NCBI GenBank assembly: GCA_018652595.1
Contig: JABIBU010000022.1
Location: 1-50,345 of the forward strand
DNA length: 50,345 nt
Reading direction: 5' to 3'
Source of the DNA: Candidatus Magasanikiibacteriota bacterium
GTDB taxonomy: Bacteria > Patescibacteriota > Patescibacteriia > Magasanikbacterales > UBA922
Shown: piece by piece, positions 19,167 to 27,611 of the stretch
How positions within the stretch are numbered: the stretch's first letter is position 1
Layout of the letters: each line of letters starts with the position of its first letter
Program-made: the position numbers and the translations under genes
Notes under the pieces: model-generated
The model's database searches: none
The model's input: only the letters and a program-made list of their open reading frames with translations
What the model was told of the DNA's origin: nothing

Positions 19167-19235
19167 AAAAAGGTATTATAGTGATTCTAAAAGAGATCCC
19201 TCGACTACGCTCGGGATGACAGCATGAGAAAAAGC

Positions 19236-21284
19236 TTAAAAGTTCCACTTCCCCCTAGTCTTCATATACCAAGTAACAACATCAGCAAATCTGTCTGATG
19301 GATGAGAGATGCGCACCACATCAATCCCAAAGACTTCATCTGTGGTAGCATAGGTATATGTTGGCATGTATAGAAATACTGCTGGAACTTCTGCAATTAA
19401 GATTTCTTGAAATTTTTTGTAAGACTCTATCACCTCTGCATCATCTGTGCTCTCTCTAGCTTTTTCTATGAGTGCATCAACATTGCGATTTATATATCCA
19501 CCAAGATTTAAGCCCGGATAGTCCACCTGGCTAGAATGCCAATAAGGAAAAGGATCTGGATCATTTCCAACTATTTCTCCGTAAAGCAATATATCATAGT
19601 CTCTATCCTTCAAAACCTTGCGGGAAAAATCTCTTGGTTCCACAAATTCCAAAACTGTCTTTATGCCAATATTCTGCCAAAGACCAGCTATTAGCTCTGC
19701 AGCCTTTTTGTATTCTTCATTTTCAACAGTCGTGATTGTAAGCTCCAATATATTACCATCATCGTCTTCGCGATAAAATAGTTGAGCCTCTTGCAATTCG
19801 CCATCAAGAAGTTCATCGATTTCTTTTTCTGCTAATTCTCGTGGAGTGCTAGTCGCCTCTTCTGCTATTTCTTCTGCGATAACCTCGCCGATCTCTTCAG
19901 CGCCTACTTCTACTACACCATCCGTTGAAGCAGCTTGTTCTTCCAATATTTTTGCTTGATTTTCGTCCCATTCTTTCAATAACTTTTCTTTTCTGGCGCT
20001 TCTATACTCTTCTGCTCCCACTCGCTCCCAATCTTTATCAAGCAGTTCGTTTGCTTTTTCAAAAGAATAATTTACCTTTCCTAATTCTGGATCATACCCA
20101 GGAAAACCAGGTAATATTGGACTATTTATTATATAACCTTCGGATCTCAAAACTTCTTTTAGCACTCTCTGTTTATCTGTGGCATATGACAAGGCCTCGC
20201 GGATATCCTTATCTTCCAAAAGATCCTGCTTACTCTCATTAAAAAATAATGCAGTATATTGAGGTAGTTCCATTATATGTAGCTGGGTATACTTTCGCTC
20301 CACTCTGTCACGCAAAGCACTTGGCACAAAGTTTAGACTTGTAACTTTCTTTTCTCTAAATGCATCAATTGCTCCACCATGTCCTTCGTACTCAGAAAAG
20401 AATTGAAAAACAAACTCTTTTAAAAATGGAACCTGCCTATAATACTCCTCAAAAATTTCTAATTCATAATCATAAATATAACCAGTTTCGTTTTTTGTTA
20501 ATTTTTTGAATTTAAAAGGCCCAGAACCAATAGGCTGAAGATTAAAAGAATTTAGACGCATTTGCTCTGGTGGCACATTGAACCAAAGGTGTTCTGGAAT
20601 AATACCAACAGTTAGACTAGACAAAAACGGAGAGAATGGTTCTGGCAAAACAAATTGAACCGTATAATCATCCAATGCTGAAACGTCTATCCCCTGAAAG
20701 CTAACTTGCAAGGGACTTCCAACAAGCTGATTTTGTATAGCCTCAAAAGTAAATAAAATATCTCGAGCAGTAAATGGCTCGCCATCATGCCAGAACACAT
20801 CTTGGCGCAATTCAAAAGTATAAACTTTTTTGTCCTCACTCACATCGTACTTGGCCGAAAGATCTGAGACCAAACGATGCTTTTCATCATAGCGCATAAG
20901 TCCAGAAAAGACCAAACGAGAAATATCACTGTCCACATCATTGGTCGAAGAGAATATAGGATTGATAAATTGTGGTGTACCAACCACTGCCTCTACATAA
21001 CGACCGCCGGACACTGGCATTTGAACCCTGTGTTGGACGACAAACTCCGATCCTATCCATATCAAACCGACAAAAAACACCAAAAGACTAACCAAAATCA
21101 ACTTTCTTTCTTTTTCATCCAAAAACTTACCGACCTGCAAAATCTGCTTTGGCTTTGGCAGAGACCTGCCATGAGCACGACGCAAAAGAGCAACATCATG
21201 ATGATGTGTTCTAATAGGTCTTATCTGGGAACGTTTTATTTTTTCCCAATACTTTTTGAATTGGTCTTTTAGAGATGAAAACAT
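19236..21284 (-). CDS. ABC transporter substrate-binding protein, SBP family 5 (peptide-type), N-term anchored
   Basis: 'GRYVEAVVGTPQFINPIFSSTNDVDSDISRLVFSGLMRYDE...YTFELRQDVFWHDGEPFTARDILFTFEAIQ'. Confidence 0.9.
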   Translation of the reverse strand: MFSSLKDQFKKYWEKIKRSQIRPIRTHHHDVALLRRAHGRSLPKPKQILQVGKFLDEKERKLILVSLLVFFVGLIWIGSEFVVQHRVQMPVSGGRYVEAVVGTPQFINPIFSSTNDVDSDISRLVFSGLMRYDEKHRLVSDLSAKYDVSEDKKVYTFELRQDVFWHDGEPFTARDILFTFEAIQNQLVGSPLQVSFQGIDVSALDDYTVQFVLPEPFSPFLSSLTVGIIPEHLWFNVPPEQMRLNSFNLQPIGSGPFKFKKLTKNETGYIYDYELEIFEEYYRQVPFLKEFVFQFFSEYEGHGGAIDAFREKKVTSLNFVPSALRDRVERKYTQLHIMELPQYTALFFNESKQDLLEDKDIREALSYATDKQRVLKEVLRSEGYIINSPILPGFPGYDPELGKVNYSFEKANELLDKDWERVGAEEYRSARKEKLLKEWDENQAKILEEQAASTDGVVEVGAEEIGEVIAEEIAEEATSTPRELAEKEIDELLDGELQEAQLFYREDDDGNILELTITTVENEEYKKAAELIAGLWQNIGIKTVLEFVEPRDFSRKVLKDRDYDILLYGEIVGNDPDPFPYWHSSQVDYPGLNLGGYINRNVDALIEKARESTDDAEVIESYKKFQEILIAEVPAVFLYMPTYTYATTDEVFGIDVVRISHPSDRFADVVTWYMKTRGKWNF

Positions 21285-21385
21285 ATAATAAGCCCTTCTA
21301 TTTTTATAGAGGAAAGGCACTTTTCATTCCTTGGGTTAAGAAGAATTTATCCGGCGTAGTCAGTCAATCGACTGACAAAGACGGA

Positions 21386-21607
21386 TTATACAATTAGACT
21401 AAGTATAGCTACCCCAAAAAATATTATAGATACCACAATAGTGGCTTGAAAGAGAAATTTGTCTGCTCCACGCTTGGTGCTAGCAATACCACCAGAAGAA
21501 CCACCGAAGGCAGCGCCCAAACCTGAGCCCTTTTGCTGAAGCAAAACAACCACAACCAAGATAATAGCTGTGATTATTTGGATTATTGTAAGTATATCTG
21601 AAGCCAT
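21386..21607 (-). CDS. secG: Preprotein translocase subunit SecG
   Basis: 'ILVVVVLLQQKGSGLGAAFGGSSGGIASTKRGADKFL'. Confidence 0.92.
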   Translation of the reverse strand: MASDILTIIQIITAIILVVVVLLQQKGSGLGAAFGGSSGGIASTKRGADKFLFQATIVVSIIFFGVAILSLIV

Positions 21608-21751
21608 AGTATTCTATAGTTATTATAAAGCAAAGGCATTATAATGTAAAGGGTGGAAAATGTCAATACCCTCTTCACTGAATCACTTTATCACCTTAAC
21701 ACTTGATAACTAATATTTTGTTGGTGTATATTATGCTGACTCTCCAATCCA

Positions 21752-22789
21752 TTATCCAAACAAAGACCATACCCACTCTTTCATCCACTCATTTTTGCAG
21801 TGTTTAAACAGCCCCAAATAAGATTGTAGTGTCTGGTCAAAACTCTCGCGAGTAATCACGCCAACTCGTAGTAGGGATTGTTTTTGTCTTAGTTTTCTTA
21901 TCATTCTCTGTTTCGTCTTTGTCCTCAACACAATATGGTGTGGTAAAATAACATAACCAAGAAAGTCTATACCTTGATTGGTTTTACGGACTGAAATTTT
22001 ATTAGGGTGAAGTGCGAGCGAAAGCTTGGTTTGAAGAAAATTATTTAACCGGATGACAATATTTTGCAAGTGTCGCTTATCTTTATGAAGAACGATAAAA
22101 TCATCACAATATCTAATATAATATTTTTCTTTCAAAACATGTTTAACAAATTGATCTAGTTCATTTAGATAGATATTAGCAAATAACTGACTGGTAACAT
22201 TGCCGAGAGGTAAGCCCTTATTAGTGGCCGTATGAAAGCTGTTGATAATTTTACTAACTAAATCTAGAGTATCTTTATCTTTTATTTCTTTTTTAATTAA
22301 ATTTAACAAAATATCGTGATCAATATTATAAAAAAACTTTTTAATATCGCATTTTAATGCGTAAATTGTTTGATGATTATTTTTACTAGCAGAACGAGTA
22401 AATTTGGCCAAACGTTTTACCCCAATATGAGTACCCTTATTAAATCTGCAAGAATATGAATCAAAGATAAACTTTTTATCAAAAACATGATAAAGCACTC
22501 TAAAGACAGCTTGAAACACTACTCTATCCTTAACGCTTGCCTTATGAATTGGCCTCAACTTTGGATCTTTAACATAAAAAAATTCATATTTGTTTGGTAA
22601 ATAAGTTTTTTCTGCCAATCGTTGGTGCAAATCAAACAAATTATTTTCCAAACAAAAAGAAAAATCACAGACATCGCTTTTATTCATCTTACCCCGCTTG
22701 AATTCAGACCAAGCGGAAAGTAAATTCTCAACAGAAATAATATCATCAAAAATTTTATGACTTTTACGCCCCCCCCCCGACAATATCAA
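21752..22789 (-). CDS. DGR-type reverse transcriptase
   Basis: RT core; 'GLPLGNVTSQLFANIYLNELD' (LGxxxSQ signature of DGR RTs), catalytic 'YIRYCDDFIVLH'; only in-frame start near 5' end is TTG. Confidence 0.95.
   Translation of the reverse strand: MILSGGGRKSHKIFDDIISVENLLSAWSEFKRGKMNKSDVCDFSFCLENNLFDLHQRLAEKTYLPNKYEFFYVKDPKLRPIHKASVKDRVVFQAVFRVLYHVFDKKFIFDSYSCRFNKGTHIGVKRLAKFTRSASKNNHQTIYALKCDIKKFFYNIDHDILLNLIKKEIKDKDTLDLVSKIINSFHTATNKGLPLGNVTSQLFANIYLNELDQFVKHVLKEKYYIRYCDDFIVLHKDKRHLQNIVIRLNNFLQTKLSLALHPNKISVRKTNQGIDFLGYVILPHHIVLRTKTKQRMIRKLRQKQSLLRVGVITRESFDQTLQSYLGLFKHCKNEWMKEWVWSLFG
22769..22778. repeat. Homopolymer C10 (G10 in RT coding strand) at the RT 5' end
   Basis: ttttacgcccccccccc... 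run of ten C at 22769-22778. Confidence 0.9.
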
Positions 22790-22817
22790 AGCTTCTATTG
22801 TGCATAAGATAGAAAAG

Positions 22818-23135
22818 ATGTATAAAATTATTTATTTAAACAGCCAAAAACTAAATAAAAGCGACAAGCTTGGTATGCGTGCCAAGACTGAAAATATTTG
22901 TCTGAGGTGCCTGCACTTGGCAATTGAGGCGGCTCTAATTAATAAAGAAAATAAAACACCAATTGTCAAAAAACTAAAACTAGAGATTGAAATATTGAAA
23001 CAATTTGTACGACTGGAAATGGAATTAGAGATAATCAATGAAAAAACATATCTAATTTGGCAAAACCACTTACAAGAGATGTCTAAAATGACAAATGGTT
23101 GGTTGGAGTATTTACAGAAAAAGAACCTTACATAG
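22818..23135 (+). CDS. avd: Avd-like accessory variability determinant (S23/four-helix-bundle type)
   Basis: Helical ORF 'KLGMRAKTENICLRCLHLAIEAAL...LEIEILKQFVRLEMELEIINEKTYLIWQNHLQEMSKMTNGWLEYLQKK' adjacent to DGR RT; alternative GTG start at 22800. Confidence 0.85.
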   Translation: MYKIIYLNSQKLNKSDKLGMRAKTENICLRCLHLAIEAALINKENKTPIVKKLKLEIEILKQFVRLEMELEIINEKTYLIWQNHLQEMSKMTNGWLEYLQKKNLT

Positions 23136-23148
23136 GTTCCTTTCTTGT

Positions 23149-23267
23149 ACTTCGGAGCGAGGGCGGATGTTGCCGTTGGCATTGTCAGGATGGACATTGT
23201 TGACCTGGAACTTGTTGTCGTTCCAGTTGACACACGGAACGTTGCTGTCATGATAGCGCGAACCCGC
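23149..23267 (-). repeat. DGR template repeat (TR)
   Basis: 119-nt ungapped alignment to 23566-23684 at offset 417; 25 of 26 mismatches at T (+ strand) = A (coding strand) of this copy. Confidence 0.96.
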
Positions 23268-23416
23268 TTTTTGATCAGCCCCGTCAAAAATCACCGGTAA
23301 TCTTTTGCAAAATTACCTGAGTTATCCCATGGCGTGGGCATTGTATAGAGTTGACCAAGCAGTCCCAATCTTAATGACAAATCGCTATCTAAACTTACGT
23401 CAAGACCGATTTAGCA

Positions 23417-23457
23417 GTCAAACAAATTTTGTCTAAAATAAACAAAATTTGTTTGAC
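23417..23457. other. Hairpin with perfect 16-bp stem between VR and TR
   Basis: gtcaaacaaattttgt - ctaaaataa - acaaaatttgtttgac. Confidence 0.85.
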
Positions 23458-23561
23458 CCCGATTTGCGTGTCGAGGTGGCACGCTCCGAAACTAATCGGA
23501 GAGAAAAAGATCAGATTGTAGGGGGTATGGAAGGAAGGGTAAAAGGAACGAGTGAAAAGGG

Positions 23562-24290
23562 TTAGACTGCGGAGCGAGGGCGGACGAAGCCGCGAGCAAA
23601 GTCAGGACGGACATAGCGGACCCGGAACTCGCCGCCGCGCCAGTAGACACACGGAACGTCGCCGACACGACAGCGCGAACCCGCACACATGGTCCAGTTC
23701 AGCAGGTCGAGATGGCCTCCACCAGTCTTCCAGTGATACCAGAGCTCGAGCAAGAGACGCTCGAGCAGGGTGATGTTGTCACCCGCCTGCTTGGTGAGCT
23801 GGTTGGCCGAAGTATTCTTGTTCTCTTCATCGGCCTCCACTCGGTTACGGAAACGACGAGCGTAATCGTCCTGAGACACACGGTCGTTCTTCGGTACCTT
23901 GTTATCCAGATTATCGCCATAGTACGACGAACACGGAAACAAGTCACGACACTTGGCATACACTCGGTTGAGCGTAAGCCCCTTGGTGACCATCACGACC
24001 CAGCCGAATCCGCCGGAGTCATCCGGAATCTTGACACCGGACAAATCCACAGTCATACCAAGGACTTCCTGGTAAAACCTCGTCAGCTCGACGACCCAGC
24101 CATCAGCTGGATTGTTGGTGTCGACCGAGGCCTGTGACGGACGATCCAGAATAGTCTCTGGATTCGGACGCTCGATGATGAGCTGGAGAAGCTTGTTCAC
24201 TCCCCCCACCGAACGCTTCTCACCCACCAAAAGACCAAGGACAGACCACAGCAATTTCACAAACTTCTTCCACACATTGCCACTTTCCAT
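23562..24290 (-). CDS. DGR target protein, C-type-lectin-like/formylglycine-generating-like C-terminal variable domain (242 aa)
   Basis: C-term 'CAGSRCRVGDVPCVYWRGGEFRVRYVRPDFARGFVRPRSAV' encoded by VR; SD GGAGG before ATG at 24290. Confidence 0.92.
   Translation of the reverse strand: MESGNVWKKFVKLLWSVLGLLVGEKRSVGGVNKLLQLIIERPNPETILDRPSQASVDTNNPADGWVVELTRFYQEVLGMTVDLSGVKIPDDSGGFGWVVMVTKGLTLNRVYAKCRDLFPCSSYYGDNLDNKVPKNDRVSQDDYARRFRNRVEADEENKNTSANQLTKQAGDNITLLERLLLELWYHWKTGGGHLDLLNWTMCAGSRCRVGDVPCVYWRGGEFRVRYVRPDFARGFVRPRSAV
23566..23684 (-). repeat. DGR variable repeat (VR) at 3' end of target gene
   Basis: See TR; ends within 2 nt of the target stop codon TAA (23562-23564). Confidence 0.96.
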
Positions 24291-24493
24291 AGCACACCTC
24301 CAAAAAAAGAAATTTATACCCACTATGCATAGGCATACCCTTTTCACCATGAGAAGAGATGTTATTCTTATACCATATTTTAAGTGTTTTGTCAAGTTTT
24401 TCTGACTGATCAACCATCTTCTACTTTCCCAACTACTGCTCTTGACAATTTTCTAGCCCTATGATATAATCATGCCACTATTAAATTTGAAAT

Positions 24494-24826
24494 ATGAAAG
24501 CAAAAATTCACCCAAAATACCACGATGAAGCAGTAGTAACTTGCGCTTGTGGTAATAACTTCAAAGTTGGCTCTACTGAAAAGGAAATCAGAGTTGAGCT
24601 TTGTAATATGTGTCATCCTTTTTATACAGGCAAACAAAAGTTTGTTGACACAGCTCGTCGTGTAGAAAAATTCCAAGAAAAGATGGGCAAGGTAAAAGCT
24701 GCAGCCGCTGCCAGAAAAGGCAAAAAGGCTAAAAAAGCTGCTACCCAAGCCAAAAAAGACAAGGTGAATGGCGGAGCCAAAGAGAGTGGCCTGGGCCACG
24801 ACGACAAGAAAAAAGAATCTAAATAG
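24494..24826 (+). CDS. rpmE: 50S ribosomal protein L31 with Lys-rich C-terminal extension
   Basis: '[60 protein letters not shown]'. Confidence 0.92.
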   Translation: MKAKIHPKYHDEAVVTCACGNNFKVGSTEKEIRVELCNMCHPFYTGKQKFVDTARRVEKFQEKMGKVKAAAAARKGKKAKKAATQAKKDKVNGGAKESGLGHDDKKKESK

Positions 24827-24923
24827 CTACTTCAAATAAAAGGCAGATTCACACTTGTTGAGTCTGTTTTTATTTTAGCCATATATTACAAAACTACCAA
24901 AATCTGTTATAATTACAAATAAT

Positions 24924-25982
24924 ATGTTACCCAAATATCAGGAACTAAAAACTAAGTACGAAAGCCTAGAACAGGATCTACAAAATCCTGCTGTTATTGC
25001 TGACCAAAATAAATTGAAAAAAACTGCCCAAGCCTATGACGAATTGAAGTTGGTCGTAGAAAAAATCAATGAACTAGAAAACATTGAAAGCAATCTGGGC
25101 GAGACTGAGGCTATCATTACCAGCGAGCCAGACGAAGAACTAAAAGTAATGGCCGAGGCCGAATTGCCCGAACTAAAAGTTATAAAAGATAAACTAGAAG
25201 AAGAACTTGCTTTTTTGACCATGCCAAAAGACCCGATGGACAGTAAAGATGTAATTGTAGAAATCCGTGCTGGAGCTGGTGGTGACGAGGCAGCCCTATT
25301 TGCTGGTAGCCTAATGCGTATGTATATGAAATATGCCGAGGGCAGTAAATGGAAAACCAATCTATTGAGCGAAAACCAAATTGGAATTGGTGGTTACAAA
25401 GAAGTAATATTTAATATCACAGGAACAAATGTCTATAAAGACATGAAATATGAAATGGGAGTGCATCGAGTGCAGCGAATTCCTGAGACAGAAAAACAAG
25501 GACGCATTCATACTTCTACTGCCAGTGTGGCGATACTTCCTGTAATTGAGGAAGAGGAAATTGAAATCAGCCCAAGTGATGTGCGTGTGGATACTTATTG
25601 TGCCAGCGGAAATGGTGGACAGAGCGTAAACACTACATACTCTGCTGTGCGCGTAACCCATGTCCCAACCGGGATAGTAGCCCAATGCCAAGATGAAAAG
25701 TCTCAAATAAAAAACAAAGACAAAGCAATGAAAGTACTTCGTGCCAGAATCTATGAGGCAGAGCAGGCAAAAAAAGATGCCGAGCTTTCTGAAAAAAGAA
25801 AAAATCAAATTGGCTCAGGCGACCGAAGTGAAAAAATTCGCACTTACAACTTCCCACAAGACAGGATCACTGACCACAGAATAAAGCACAACTGGAGTAA
25901 TGTAGAAGGAATATTAGATGGCGACTTGGGAAATGTAATTGAAGAATTGCGAAAAGCAGACTATGAAAAGAAGAGTGAATAA
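24924..25982 (+). CDS. prfA: Peptide chain release factor 1
   Basis: '[23 protein letters not shown]...[48 protein letters not shown]'. Confidence 0.94.
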   Translation: MLPKYQELKTKYESLEQDLQNPAVIADQNKLKKTAQAYDELKLVVEKINELENIESNLGETEAIITSEPDEELKVMAEAELPELKVIKDKLEEELAFLTMPKDPMDSKDVIVEIRAGAGGDEAALFAGSLMRMYMKYAEGSKWKTNLLSENQIGIGGYKEVIFNITGTNVYKDMKYEMGVHRVQRIPETEKQGRIHTSTASVAILPVIEEEEIEISPSDVRVDTYCASGNGGQSVNTTYSAVRVTHVPTGIVAQCQDEKSQIKNKDKAMKVLRARIYEAEQAKKDAELSEKRKNQIGSGDRSEKIRTYNFPQDRITDHRIKHNWSNVEGILDGDLGNVIEELRKADYEKKSE

Positions 25983-25987
25983 ATAAC

Positions 25988-26103
25988 TGTCATTGCGAGG
26001 AGTTCTGATGAAATTCAGGGCGACGAAGCAATCCCAGTGCACCAGCAACGTAGCCGTCTCGCTAAGATTGCTTCCTCATTTATTCTCATTCCTCGCAATG
26101 ACA
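25988..26103. repeat. Foldback (MITE-like) repeat, copy 3
   Basis: tgtcattgcgagg ... cctcgcaatgaca termini. Confidence 0.8.
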
Positions 26104-26117
26104 AATTCTACTATCTC

Positions 26118-27611
26118 ATGTTTCAAAAAATAAAAAATAATTATCTACTAATATCAATTATAACAATCGGCTTTATAGTCCGATTTTTATTTTTACTAAA
26201 GTATGGTGACTTCTGGGATGACGAGATGTTTAGTTTTATTTATAGTCAAAAAGCCTGGCCAGAAGGATTGATTTATTGGCTGTGGGAAACCAATCCCCCA
26301 CTACACATGTTGATTCTAAAACTCTGGTTCTTCGTATTTCCTGCGAGTGAATTTTGGGCACGAATACCTAGTCTAATTTTTGGGACCACCACTATTGCGT
26401 CTGTCTACTATTTGGCAAAATTGATTTGGGACAAAAACGTAGCGCTTGTTAGTGCTTTTTTTATTAGCATACACTCTTATAATATATTTTGGTCAGCCAC
26501 TGCTCGAGTCTATTCGCTACTGATGTTACTATCATCTTTATCTGTTTATTATTTTTATAAAATATTTTTTACAAGCACCCACAAAAACAAGGATAAAATA
26601 TTTTTGGGATTGACCAACCTCTTACTATTATTATCACACTTATCTTCCGTGCTACTGATCTTTAGTCAAGCTCTAGTAATCTTTGTAATCAGCCGCAAAA
26701 AGTTTGTGGAATGGTTCAAAATAAATTCAGTTCCATTTATTATAGCTGCGACCTGGCTCATCCCGTCTTTTTTGATAAAGCAAAACAACCAACTAGAAAA
26801 AACTTGGCTACTGAATCTACAACACGACTTCACATCAGCCACTGGTCCGTTGATTAATATTATTGCTGGTATACAACACACAAACTTGGGATTTTTTATT
26901 ATAAGTATTTTGCTTACTCTAGTCCTAGTAATTAGTATTTTGCGTATCAAAAAAACAGACATAAAATATGCTGGTATTCTTGCACTTGCTGTCATACCAA
27001 TACTAATCACTATCCTATTTGGTGTCTGGCATGTAAAGCTTCTAATCTATACGATACCTTTTTGGGTGATAATTATATCCTATTGTTTACTTCAACTAAC
27101 CAACAGAAAAATTATAGCCATCTGGATTATTGCCAGCTTTTGCCTGATCAGTATTTGTAATGCTTTTGAGTACATTCCACTTACTTCTTGGTCAAAGGTT
27201 GAAAACTATATTGAAAAACAGTATAACGAAGAAGAAAATACAGCTCTTGTTTACAACAACTTTATCCTTCGCACCCAAATTGATAGATATCTTGATTTAC
27301 CTTTTGATTCCCATGCATTTGACCTGGCGCGTGAGGACAACATGAACTGGGATGAACTAGTAACACAAAAAAATTATCTGTACTTAGAATTTTCCGAGGA
27401 TGAAATTGATAGTTGGTTTGCAGAAAATAAACTAAGTGAGTATGATAAAATTATTTTACTGCAAGGAGAATACAACTATATGATTTTGTTAAATAAAGTA
27501 TTAGAAAAAAATGATTTTACAATTAAACAAGATAAAATAAAAGCACCAATCGCCGGAAACTACTTTTTGTATACCTATGTCAAAAACGATTCAACAACTA
27601 CTGAAATCTAG
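26118..27611 (+). CDS. Glycosyltransferase family 39/ArnT-like multi-TM protein
   Basis: 'FGDFWDDEMFSFIYSQ...WETNPPLHMLILKLWF...RIPSLIFGTTTIASVYYLAKLI' pattern; upstream ORF extension lies in repeat copy 3. Confidence 0.8.
   Translation: MFQKIKNNYLLISIITIGFIVRFLFLLKYGDFWDDEMFSFIYSQKAWPEGLIYWLWETNPPLHMLILKLWFFVFPASEFWARIPSLIFGTTTIASVYYLAKLIWDKNVALVSAFFISIHSYNIFWSATARVYSLLMLLSSLSVYYFYKIFFTSTHKNKDKIFLGLTNLLLLLSHLSSVLLIFSQALVIFVISRKKFVEWFKINSVPFIIAATWLIPSFLIKQNNQLEKTWLLNLQHDFTSATGPLINIIAGIQHTNLGFFIISILLTLVLVISILRIKKTDIKYAGILALAVIPILITILFGVWHVKLLIYTIPFWVIIISYCLLQLTNRKIIAIWIIASFCLISICNAFEYIPLTSWSKVENYIEKQYNEEENTALVYNNFILRTQIDRYLDLPFDSHAFDLAREDNMNWDELVTQKNYLYLEFSEDEIDSWFAENKLSEYDKIILLQGEYNYMILLNKVLEKNDFTIKQDKIKAPIAGNYFLYTYVKNDSTTTEI

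Noticed and set aside
21752-22789. Group II intron or retron interpretation of the RT
   Set aside because: No maturase/X or HNH domain visible, no intron ribozyme boundaries sought or seen; LGxxxSQ motif plus TR/VR and Avd explain it as a DGR.
22832-23294. Minus strand ORFs 22832..23287 and 23112..23294 across TR and antisense avd
   Set aside because: They are translations of the non-coding TR and antisense avd; useful only to see the TR-encoded peptide, not as genes.
23552-24137. Plus strand ORFs 23552..23773 and 23712..24137, and 24112..24405
   Set aside because: Antisense shadows of the GC-rich DGR target gene; no SD or recognisable domain.
12469-26103. tRNA or other structured RNA gene in the TGTCATTGCGAG repeats
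   Set aside because: Multi-copy, palindromic and divergent loop sequences fit a foldback repeat better than a functional ncRNA.
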